From contig JAGASM010000023.1 of assembly GCA_017621735.1 (NCBI GenBank), forward strand, positions 34,358-98,357: 64,000 bases of DNA, in the 5' to 3' direction. Position 1 is the stretch's first letter; every line of letters starts with the position of its first letter. Positions 53,234 through 60,656 of this stretch are shown in pieces. The notes beneath the pieces are model-generated. The model was not told the DNA's origin. It searched no databases and saw only the letters and a program-made list of their open reading frames with translations. Source of the stretch: Clostridia bacterium (lineage in GTDB: Bacteria; Bacillota; Clostridia; Christensenellales; Borkfalkiaceae). A program made the position numbers and the translations under genes.

Positions 53234-53303
53234 GCGTCATATGACTGACGGAAGCGGAATTTACCGCATGAAGTATGACGTTTCTCGCCGACCGTCTGGG
53301 CAA
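53234..53303 (+). ncRNA. ZTP riboswitch (pfl motif)
   Basis: GCGTCATATGACTGACGG, then a GCGG/CCGC hairpin, AAGTATGACG closing the first stem, and the conserved 3' part CGCCGACCGTCTGGGCA that forms the pseudoknot. This is the layout of the pfl motif, which binds ZTP/ZMP, signals of 10-formyl-THF shortage. It precedes pyruvate formate-lyase genes, the source of formate for one-carbon metabolism. Confidence 0.93.
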
Positions 53304-53326
53304 CTGTGCTCAGGCAGGTCTTTTTT
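53290..53326 (+). terminator. Terminator overlapping the ZTP aptamer
   Basis: GACCGTCTGGGC and GCTCAGGCAGGTC can pair, followed by TTTTTT. The left arm includes the aptamer's conserved CCGTCTGGGC, so ligand binding and termination exclude each other. ZTP/ZMP should therefore turn pflAB on. Confidence 0.88.
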
Positions 53327-53347
53327 ATTCTTTTTTGGAGAAAAATA

Positions 53348-54091
53348 ATGGCGAACGGGAGAATTTTTTCAATTGAATCGATGGGACTTGTGGACGGCCC
53401 CGGCATCCGTACCGTCGTGTTTTTCCGCGGTTGTCCCCTTCGCTGCGTTTTTTGCCACAACCCGGACAGTTGGGCAAACGACGGAGAGGAAATTTCCGCC
53501 GAAGAGTTGATGAAAAAAATTTTGCGCTTTCGTCCATACTTTGAACGAAGCGGGGGCGGCATTACCTGTTCGGGTGGAGAGCCGCTTTTGCAAAAGGATT
53601 TTTTAATCGACCTTCTCACTCGCTGCAAACAGGCGGGAATCCACACCTGTCTTGACACTTCGGGCGTCGGCGTCGGCGGTTACGACGAAATTTTGCCCCT
53701 TTGCGATCTTGTCCTTCTCGACGTCAAGGCAACGGACGAAAGAGAATACCGCACGCTTTGCAACGGAGAACTTTGCAAGACGGAAGAATTTATCAAGGCA
53801 ATCAACCGACACAAAACGCCCGTCGTCGTGCGACGCGTCGTCATTCCTAACGTCAACGACACGGACGAGGCGATGATAGCCCTTCGCGATTACGTCGAAA
53901 AAAATCTTCCAACCGCAATCAAGGTGGAACTTTTGCCCTATCACAAGATGGGCGTTTACAAGTACAAGGCGCTGGGACTTTGCGATCCGCTCGAAAGCAC
54001 CCCGCCGATGGACAAACAAACGACAAAAGATTTTCAAGAAAAATATTTCAAAGACTGTAAAGGAGGAACTTATGGAACGCAAACCGTTTAA
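53348..54091 (+). CDS. pflA: Pyruvate formate-lyase activating enzyme
   Basis: 247 residues from [20 protein letters not shown]. Radical SAM motif [18 protein letters not shown], then [20 protein letters not shown]. It installs the glycyl radical on PflB. GGAG lies 8 nt before the ATG at 53348. The last 20 nt overlap pflB, and the pflB ribosome binding site (AGGAGG) lies inside this gene. Confidence 0.96.
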   Translation: MANGRIFSIESMGLVDGPGIRTVVFFRGCPLRCVFCHNPDSWANDGEEISAEELMKKILRFRPYFERSGGGITCSGGEPLLQKDFLIDLLTRCKQAGIHTCLDTSGVGVGGYDEILPLCDLVLLDVKATDEREYRTLCNGELCKTEEFIKAINRHKTPVVVRRVVIPNVNDTDEAMIALRDYVEKNLPTAIKVELLPYHKMGVYKYKALGLCDPLESTPPMDKQTTKDFQEKYFKDCKGGTYGTQTV

Positions 54092-56297
54092 CGGCGGAAG
54101 ATGGGAAGATTTCATCGACGTCCGTAATTTCATTCAAAAAAACTACACTCTCTACGAAGGAGATTCTTCCTTCCTTGCACCCCCTACGGAAAAGACGAAA
54201 AAGGTTTGGGGAAAATGCGTAGACCTTTTGATGGAAGAACGCAAAAAGGGCGGCGTACTCGACGTGGAAACGGAGAAGATTTCCGGCATTTGCAATTTTG
54301 CCCCCGGCTACATCGATAAAGAAAACGAAGTCATCGTGGGGCTTCAAACGGACGCTCCGTTAAAGAGAATGGTCAATTTGTACGGCGGAACGCGTATGGC
54401 GGAACAGAGCCTTACCGCATACGGTTACGAACTCAACCCCACCGTCAAAGAACACTTTAACGAATACCGCAAAACGCACAACCAAGGGGTTTTCGACGCT
54501 TATCCCAAGTCGGTGCGCGCGGCGCGCAGCGCGGGGCTTTTGACGGGACTTCCCGACGCATACGGAAGAGGCCGCATCATCGGCGACTATCGCCGTATTC
54601 CCCTCTACGGCACCACCCGTCTTATCGAAGAAAAGATGAAGGATTTAGACCTTCTCGACGGGGATATGACGGAAGATTTGATCCGTTTGCGCGAAGAAGT
54701 TTCTATGCAAATCCGCGCGCTTTACGACATTGAAAAGATGGCGGACAGTTACGGCGTTGATTTGAGAAAACCCGCCGTATCCGCAGTTGAGGCGGCGCAA
54801 GCCTTGTACATGGGCTACCTTGCGGGAACAAAAGAGAACAACGGCGCGGCGACGTCCTTTGGGAGAACGTCCACCTTCCTCGACATTTATATTCAACGCG
54901 ATTTGGAAGCGGGCATCATCACCGAGGCGGAAGCGCAGGAGATCGTCGACCAACTTATCATCAAACTCCGCTTGATCCGCCACCTCAGAACTCCCGATTA
55001 CAACGTTCTTTTCGGAGGAGATCCCACGTGGGTAACCGAATCGGTCGGAGGCATGGGCATCAACGGAAAACCGCTCGTTACCAAAAACTCCTTCCGCTAT
55101 TTGCATACGCTCATCAACCTCGGCACTTCGCCCGAGCCAAACCTCACCGTCCTTTGGGACGAAGGGCTTCCTGAAAACTTCAAACGCTACTGCGCGGAGA
55201 TTTCCATTAAGACGGACGCCATTCAATATGAGAGCGACCACGTCATGCGTCCCCTTTACGGCGACGACTACGCCATCGCTTGTTGCGTTTCCGCAATGCA
55301 AGTGGGCAAGCAGATGCAATTCTTCGGCGCAAGATGCAACCTTGCAAAGAGCCTTCTTTATGCAATCAACGGAGGCGTGGACGAATTGACGGGCAAACTC
55401 GTCGTTCCCGATATCGCACCCATTACCGACGAAATTCTCGACTACGACGTCGTTATCGAAAGTTACCGCAAAGTATTAAAATACGTTGCAGGACTGTACG
55501 TAAAAGCGAATAACATCATTCACTTCATGCACGACAAGTACGCCTACGAGGCGAGCCAACTTTCCTTGCACGATACCAACCCCGAAAAACTCATGGCGTT
55601 CGGCGTTGCGGGACTTTCGGTGGCTGCGGATAGCCTTTCCGCAATCAAATATGCAAAAGTTCGTCCCATCCGCAACGAGCAGGGCATCGCCGTTGACTTT
55701 GAAACAGTGGGAGATTTCCCCAAATTCGGCAACGACGACGATAGAGTGGACGACATTGCAGCCTACCTCATGGCGCGTTTTATCCGCGAATTGAAAAAAC
55801 ACAAACTTTACCGCGACGCAAAGCACACTCTCTCCGTTTTGACGATTACAAGCAACGTCATGTACGGAAAGAAGACGGGCACCACGCCCGACGGTAGAAA
55901 GGTAGGCGAACCGCTTGCACCGGGCGCTAACCCCATGCACGGACGCGACCGTTCGGGTGCGCTTGCTTCCCTCAATTCGGTTGCAAAAATCCCCTACCGC
56001 GACGTTTGCCAAGACGGCGTTTCCAACACCTTCTCCATCGTTCCCGACGCACTCGGCAAAACGCAAGAAGAGAGAGAGGAAAACCTCGTGCATATCCTCG
56101 ACGGTTATTTTGAGCAGGGCGCGCAACACCTCAACGTCAACGTGCTCAACCGCGAAATGCTCATCGAAGCGTACGAACACCCCGACCGCTACCCGATGCT
56201 GACTGTACGCGTTTCGGGATATGCCGTTAACTTCCACCGCCTTTCCAAAGAACAGCAGTTGGAAGTCATCAGCCGTACCTTCCACGAACAAATGTAA
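54072..56297 (+). CDS. pflB: Pyruvate formate-lyase (formate C-acetyltransferase)
   Basis: 741 residues. The catalytic cysteine pair is ACCVSAM (Cys404-Cys405) and the radical glycine is in RVSGYAVNF (Gly716). It converts pyruvate and CoA to acetyl-CoA and formate. Under a ZTP riboswitch it probably also serves to supply formate for 10-formyl-THF and purine synthesis. GGKQ-type and GFGGT-type features of glycerol dehydratases are absent. Confidence 0.97.
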   Translation: MERKPFNGGRWEDFIDVRNFIQKNYTLYEGDSSFLAPPTEKTKKVWGKCVDLLMEERKKGGVLDVETEKISGICNFAPGYIDKENEVIVGLQTDAPLKRMVNLYGGTRMAEQSLTAYGYELNPTVKEHFNEYRKTHNQGVFDAYPKSVRAARSAGLLTGLPDAYGRGRIIGDYRRIPLYGTTRLIEEKMKDLDLLDGDMTEDLIRLREEVSMQIRALYDIEKMADSYGVDLRKPAVSAVEAAQALYMGYLAGTKENNGAATSFGRTSTFLDIYIQRDLEAGIITEAEAQEIVDQLIIKLRLIRHLRTPDYNVLFGGDPTWVTESVGGMGINGKPLVTKNSFRYLHTLINLGTSPEPNLTVLWDEGLPENFKRYCAEISIKTDAIQYESDHVMRPLYGDDYAIACCVSAMQVGKQMQFFGARCNLAKSLLYAINGGVDELTGKLVVPDIAPITDEILDYDVVIESYRKVLKYVAGLYVKANNIIHFMHDKYAYEASQLSLHDTNPEKLMAFGVAGLSVAADSLSAIKYAKVRPIRNEQGIAVDFETVGDFPKFGNDDDRVDDIAAYLMARFIRELKKHKLYRDAKHTLSVLTITSNVMYGKKTGTTPDGRKVGEPLAPGANPMHGRDRSGALASLNSVAKIPYRDVCQDGVSNTFSIVPDALGKTQEEREENLVHILDGYFEQGAQHLNVNVLNREMLIEAYEHPDRYPMLTVRVSGYAVNFHRLSKEQQLEVISRTFHEQM

Positions 56298-56299
56298 TA

Positions 56300-56330
56300 A
56301 AATTTCCCCGCTCCGCGGGGATTTTTATTT
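56300..56330 (+). terminator. pflB terminator
   Basis: CCCCGC-TCC-GCGGGG followed by ATTTTTATTTTT directly after the pflB stop. Confidence 0.9.
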
Positions 56331-56337
56331 TTCAAAA

Positions 56338-56530
56338 AAACTCGTCCAAAAAAACCGTCGCTCCGTACGCCCCCGCGGAGAAATCAAAGCACGGATTTTC
56401 CATTTAGCCTGTCGAACGCCCCGCGGGATAAAAACAAGATCACCATGCTTGCGCCCCCTAAATATTGCTTACTCCCCCGTTCATTCCCCGCACGTTCAAG
56501 GCATAACAAACACCCCGCGGGATAAAAAAA
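56338..56530. other. Gene-free spacer with a repeated CCCCGCGGGATAAAAA
   Basis: CCCCGCGGGATAAAAA occurs at 56419 and 56513, and CCCCGCGGAGAAATC near 56379. These resemble the right half of the pflB terminator (CCGCGGGGATTTTTA), so they may be decayed copies of that 3' end. No gene is seen. Confidence 0.45.
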
Positions 56531-56568
56531 CAACGCAAAAGCCGAGAGAAAAATCTCTCGGCTTTTGC
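56522..56568 (-). terminator. Terminator of the 56606-57361 lipoprotein gene
   Basis: Perfect 15-bp stem GCAAAAGCCGAGAGA with a 4-base loop; on the minus strand GTTGTTTTTTTATC follows. Confidence 0.85.
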
Positions 56569-56605
56569 AATCAAAAAAATATTTATTCTCTTTTTTCCGT
56601 ATCCG

Positions 56606-57361
56606 TTAATTTAAGATTGTATAAATCAGGGTGCCGACAGAAAATGAGTTTTCGTCCCCAAAGACTTCATCAAGTCTTTTTGTGATTTTTTCTCCCGATT
56701 CACCGCCCGCGCTTAATTCGATTTCTTTGCTGCATTCTCCGTCTAACGCAACCGTACACCAATCTTTGATAAAGTCGTTTTCCCGTTCGGGATTGCCTTG
56801 ATAAGAAACGTAAAATTTTTCATTTCCGCTATCCATTGCGTCAAATCGAACGATTTCCACGCCGTTTGATTTTAAGATATACGTATCGCATCCGCCTTTC
56901 CCGCCATCCACGTATTCAACGTCATAGACTTGTTCGGAGATTTCTTCTACACCGTAGAGCAAATGCGCCTTCGTTAAATCTTCTGAAAATTGAACGCAAG
57001 GATTGTATGATATATCGAAAAATTTATTTTCTAATTTTTGAACAAACAGTTCTTTGGCTTCTTCTAACGTTGTCGGTTGAGCACCGTTTGGATAGTGAAT
57101 CGCATCCGTCCCCAAACAAAATTCTAACAAGTCGACATACGTCATCGTCGCGCCGTAGATTTTGAATAATACGTCTTCGTTATATTCTCTATGCTCAAAA
57201 TACAATTCGCTGCTCAAATCGATTTCTTCATAAATTTCCGAACAGCAAATCGTCTTTCCTGCCAAAGATTCATCTTCCTCTTCCCTTTCGCAAGCCCCCA
57301 GCATACAAGTAAACGGCACCGCCAAAACACCTACTAAAAACCCGCAAAGTAATTTTTTCAT
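56606..57361 (-). CDS. Lipoprotein of unknown function
   Basis: 251 residues. The signal peptide ends in the lipobox CMLGAC (Cys24), followed by an acidic linker EREEEDES. The rest is acidic (many Glu/Asp) without a domain I recognise. Its G+C content looks lower than that of the neighbouring metabolic genes. It has its own promoter and terminator and lies beside an IS remnant, so it may be accessory. Confidence 0.8.
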   Translation of the reverse strand: MKKLLCGFLVGVLAVPFTCMLGACEREEEDESLAGKTICCSEIYEEIDLSSELYFEHREYNEDVLFKIYGATMTYVDLLEFCLGTDAIHYPNGAQPTTLEEAKELFVQKLENKFFDISYNPCVQFSEDLTKAHLLYGVEEISEQVYDVEYVDGGKGGCDTYILKSNGVEIVRFDAMDSGNEKFYVSYQGNPERENDFIKDWCTVALDGECSKEIELSAGGESGEKITKRLDEVFGDENSFSVGTLIYTILN

Positions 57362-57388
57362 AAATCTCTCCTCTACTTTGATACCCTA

Positions 57389-57417
57389 ATAATACCACAC
57401 ACACCCCCCGTCGTCAA
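57389..57417 (-). promoter_or_regulatory. Promoter of the 56606-57361 lipoprotein gene
   Basis: TTGACG (57412-57417), 17-bp spacer, TATTAT (57389-57394); GAGGAGAG follows 5-10 nt before the ATG. Confidence 0.65.
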
Positions 57418-57448
57418 GTTTTTTGAAAACTTCGCTCAATAAAATTAA

Positions 57449-57602
57449 AGCGCGGATGAATTCATCCGTACTTTGGAAGAATACCTTTGGTGTTACAATA
57501 ACGAGAGAATTTCTATCAAACTAAAAGGAATGAGCCCTGTACAATACAGGGCTCATTCACAAATTTAATATTTTTTTGTCTAAACTTTGGGACTCACTTC
57601 AC
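57449..57602 (+). pseudogene. 3' remnant of an IS3-family transposase and its right end
   Basis: A 39-codon open fragment ending at 57568 reads DEFIRTLEEYLWCYNNERIS and then IKLKGMSPVQYRAHSQI. This is the typical C-terminus of IS3/IS150-type OrfB (the YNNERI and K-G-SPVQYR motifs). The following TTTTTTGTCTAAACTTTGGG and ACTCACTTCA resemble the right inverted repeat of such elements. The left part is gone. The fragment also contains a perfect hairpin, AATGAGCCCTGTA-CAA-TACAGGGCTCATT (57529-57557). Confidence 0.85.
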
Positions 57603-57626
57603 TTTTGCCCCGCGCTTTAACGTTTT

Positions 57627-58532
57627 TTAATTAAGCACTTCTTGTTTCTTTTGACGTTTGGGGATCGGAAGGAGCATCCGCGTTTGCGCCTTGTACTCCG
57701 AAAAACCTTCCTTGCGCGATTGACGGCCGTCCGCCAAAGGAATACTGATACACAAGAACAAAAGCGTGTTCAACACCGCCCCGCCGAGCAGATACCATGC
57801 GGAAGGAATTGCAAACACCGCGCAACCTCCTATGCCCCACCACATGAGAATTTCCCCCAAATAGTTGGGGTGGCGGGAATGTTTCCAAAGCCCCGTGCGG
57901 ATAAACCCGCCCCTTCCGCCCTTGCGGAATTTGTGCATTTGAACGTCCGCCGTTCCCTGCAAAAGGACGGCGCAAACGGATACCGCCAAGCAAATGGCAC
58001 TAAAAACGGAAAATTCGGGCGCATACAACAATACCGCGACGGCGGGAAGGGTGCATGCGTATACGACGAGCGTCGGCACGAGGTGGATTCCGAAAAAATT
58101 GACGAAGGGATACCATTTTCCCGTTTGGTCGTGCAGTTTGGTGTAACGCCAATCTTGATGCGAAAGACCGTGAAAGGTATACGCCCAATTCGCCGTGAGG
58201 CGCACCCCCCAAAGGCATACGACGGCAACCGCCAAGACGCCGAGCGCGGAAACGTTCGCCAAGGGAATTGTCGCGAGCAAAATGACGATCGGTTGCACAC
58301 TCCAATACGGATCGTACACGGACGCATTTTTGAACGCGACGCTAAACGCAAAGGTTACGACGGTGGCAAGGATGTCCGCAACGAGCAACTTCCACCAAAA
58401 CCCCTGCAAAACGGGCGTTTGCGTCAAGTACGAACAGACAAGCACGCACGCGATCCCCGCGACAATCGCAAGCGCGTAGACAAGCGCAACGATGGCAAAA
58501 CTCCCCGCACGGGTAATTTCTCTTTCTTTCAT
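57627..58532 (-). CDS. DUF1295 membrane protein (steroid 5-alpha-reductase/ICMT-like)
   Basis: 301 residues from MKEREITRAGSFAIVALVYA; the ATG at 58530-58532 overlaps the Lgt-Nudix stop and follows GGAGGAAA. About eight helices. The C-terminal motif GLWKHSRHPNYLGEILMWWG is the hallmark of DUF1295 and of isoprenylcysteine methyltransferase-like proteins. The reaction is unknown; a lipid or isoprenoid substrate is likely. It is last in an operon with the CPBP and Lgt-Nudix genes. Confidence 0.88.
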   Translation of the reverse strand: MKEREITRAGSFAIVALVYALAIVAGIACVLVCSYLTQTPVLQGFWWKLLVADILATVVTFAFSVAFKNASVYDPYWSVQPIVILLATIPLANVSALGVLAVAVVCLWGVRLTANWAYTFHGLSHQDWRYTKLHDQTGKWYPFVNFFGIHLVPTLVVYACTLPAVAVLLYAPEFSVFSAICLAVSVCAVLLQGTADVQMHKFRKGGRGGFIRTGLWKHSRHPNYLGEILMWWGIGGCAVFAIPSAWYLLGGAVLNTLLFLCISIPLADGRQSRKEGFSEYKAQTRMLLPIPKRQKKQEVLN

Positions 58533-59689
58533 GCCCTTTCCTCCGTTTGACTGCCTGAAAACGCCTTTTTGATTTTTTCCAAAATTTCTTCGTCCGCGGG
58601 ACAAAAACGGTATTCTTTGATACGGGAAGGAGGGATCCACGCAAGCGCATTGTGCTCATAAGCGGTAATATCCCCCGCGAGCGTTGCCGTGAAAACAGTC
58701 AAATGCACGGTTACGTCAAAATAGCAATACGTCGTTTCCGCAAAATACGAAACGTCCGCTATCTTCCCGCCCAACTCTTCCTTGACCTCTCTAAAAAGAG
58801 CGGTTTCCTTGTCTTCTCCCGATTCTACCTTTCCGCCTACAAACTCCCACAACAGGGCGCGTTTTTTGCCCTTCGGGCGTTGGCAAATGAGAAATTCCCC
58901 CTCGCGGAAAATAAGCGCCGCGACGACCTCGACGGGCGTCCTGTTACGAAAAAGATAAACCGTTACAAAAATTCCGATTCCAACCAGTACGAGAACGACC
59001 GACCAAAACTGCGAAGGGCTTAAAAAGAAGACGAGTTCTCCCCGATCGTCCCCCCGCCAAAATTCTACGATAAAGCGGAAGACGCCGTATGCCGTAAGGT
59101 AGGTGGCAAGCCCGTTGATCTTCGTTTTGAACAAGAAAAGAGAAAGCACCGCAAACAAGCACAGCAAAAACACGACCTCAAACAGTTGCGTGGGAATGAC
59201 CGTCTTCCCCACCGCGGGCATGTAAATTCCGATCGGCGATTGTGTTTCTCCGCCGTGGCAGCACCCCGCAAAAAAGCAACCGAGCCGCCCGATCGCATGC
59301 GCAACGGCAATGGCGCAAACGGCAATGTTTGCAACGGTAGAAAACTGCACGAGCACTTGATTTCCGCATATCTTTTTTCCGACCGTAAAGTACAAGGTTA
59401 AAAAAATCGCCGCCCCGCCGATGAGTCCGCCGTAGAAGGTAGAGCCCGTTCCGTTATTTAAGACGAACGTTCCGCTCGCAATGGCGTTGTACACCGCTTG
59501 AAAGAGGACGGCAAACAAGTACCCGCCGACAATCGACACAAGCCCAATGAGGAGCACCGTGTTTTGCAAACGGGCGGAAAGCGCTTTTTTGTCCGCATAA
59601 AGGCGAAAAACGACGAACGCCAAAATGACGCCTACCGTAATACACCATTCGTATAAATCCATCGTCAAAAAAGTTACGTTCGGGAGCAT
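58529..59689 (-). CDS. lgt: Prolipoprotein diacylglyceryl transferase fused to a Nudix hydrolase
   Basis: 386 residues from MLPNVTFLTMDLYEWCITVG; GGAGGAAAT precedes this ATG. Residues 1-250 are Lgt: seven helices and HAIGRLGCFFAGCCHGG (131-147), and it should attach diacylglycerol to lipobox cysteines. Residues 252-376 are a MutT-like Nudix domain with a complete Nudix box (286-308: GKVESGE, REVKEELGG). The two join in frame with no internal start codon. The Nudix part lies on the cytoplasmic side. Clients nearby include the lipoproteins at 41.6, 56.6 and 63.4 kb. Confidence 0.93.
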   Translation of the reverse strand: MLPNVTFLTMDLYEWCITVGVILAFVVFRLYADKKALSARLQNTVLLIGLVSIVGGYLFAVLFQAVYNAIASGTFVLNNGTGSTFYGGLIGGAAIFLTLYFTVGKKICGNQVLVQFSTVANIAVCAIAVAHAIGRLGCFFAGCCHGGETQSPIGIYMPAVGKTVIPTQLFEVVFLLCLFAVLSLFLFKTKINGLATYLTAYGVFRFIVEFWRGDDRGELVFFLSPSQFWSVVLVLVGIGIFVTVYLFRNRTPVEVVAALIFREGEFLICQRPKGKKRALLWEFVGGKVESGEDKETALFREVKEELGGKIADVSYFAETTYCYFDVTVHLTVFTATLAGDITAYEHNALAWIPPSRIKEYRFCPADEEILEKIKKAFSGSQTEERA

Positions 59690-59702
59690 ATTTCCTCCGT
59701 GA

Positions 59703-60527
59703 TTATTCTTCCGTAATGCCGAATTTTCTATATAAGAGTTTGCGTTCGTCTTCGGGGTAGGTAAACGTCTTCCATAAGACGAACACCCCCACCATGACAC
59801 CGACGACCGCCATCATAAGCGTAGTGGGAAGGGTAAAAACAACGCCTCCGCCAAGCCCTAAATTTCCGTCTAAAAGCAGTCCGCAAAAGTTATATACGGC
59901 ATGCACGGCGGCACAGCATAAGATGTTTTTCGTTTGAATGAGGGCGAACGCGCACAGCCCGCCGATGAGGGTGGAATACCCCACCTGCAAAAACGTTCCC
60001 CCAACCGACGCGCCCGCAAACAGGTTAAACAGGTGCACAAGCCCGAATAAGACGGACGAAAGGACGAACGCGAGCAAAAACCCCCTTTTGTTGTGCGGAA
60101 GTTTTTCCGCAAAGATCGGAAAGACGATTCCGCGGAATACCCCCTCTTCAAATAACCCGACGAGAAGGCAATAAAGGGCAAACAGCGCGACCTGTCCCGC
60201 CGTCGGCGAAAGGAACACGCTTTCTCCCGCAAAATAAGAGGCAAACGGAAAATTGTTTACCGCCACCAAAAAACAGGGCAATAAAAAGAGCAGCCTTTGC
60301 GGTTTAGAAAAAAGTTTGATCTTCATGCGAACGAGCGCGATTGCAACCACTCCTACCCCAAATATAAGGGGGAGCGCCGAACGGATAAGCCGATTTGTCC
60401 GCGCGTCGGACGAGTATTCGATTTTTAAGAGGGAGAAAACAAGAAAGAGAGCAAGCAAAATTCCCGCGCAAATCAGTTGCACGGCGTTTTTGATCTTATC
60501 CCTTTTTTGTGCGGTGCGCTCTTCCAC
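59703..60527 (-). CDS. CPBP (CAAX) family intramembrane metalloprotease
   Basis: 274 residues with about eight helices. The family motifs are FEEGVFRG (126-133), FGLVHLF (161-167) and a later AAVHAVYNF. The start is a GTG with AGGAG 7 nt upstream. Bacterial members process peptides or give bacteriocin self-immunity; the role here is unknown. It is first in the operon with the Lgt-Nudix and DUF1295 genes. Confidence 0.88.
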   Translation of the reverse strand: MEERTAQKRDKIKNAVQLICAGILLALFLVFSLLKIEYSSDARTNRLIRSALPLIFGVGVVAIALVRMKIKLFSKPQRLLFLLPCFLVAVNNFPFASYFAGESVFLSPTAGQVALFALYCLLVGLFEEGVFRGIVFPIFAEKLPHNKRGFLLAFVLSSVLFGLVHLFNLFAGASVGGTFLQVGYSTLIGGLCAFALIQTKNILCCAAVHAVYNFCGLLLDGNLGLGGGVVFTLPTTLMMAVVGVMVGVFVLWKTFTYPEDERKLLYRKFGITEE

Positions 60528-60550
60528 AATTTTTCTCCTACAATAAATTT

Positions 60551-60579
60551 ATTTTATCAAATTATCAAGTGGAAATCAA
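60551..60579 (-). promoter_or_regulatory. Promoter of the CPBP-Lgt/Nudix-DUF1295 operon
   Basis: TTGATT (60574-60579), 17-bp spacer, TAAAAT (60551-60556). Confidence 0.65.
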
Positions 60580-60611
60580 CCCCCGCGCCCTATTTTTCTC
60601 CCGTTCTTCAC

Positions 60612-60644
60612 AAAAAAAGAAGTCGAAGCACCCGCCCCGACCTC
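60612..60644 (-). terminator. Terminator of the subtilase gene
   Basis: On the minus strand GAGGTCG and CGACTTC pair (one G-U) around a GC-rich loop, followed by TTTTTTT. It lies 12 bp after the stop. Confidence 0.75.
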
Positions 60645-60656
60645 TTTTTGATTAAA

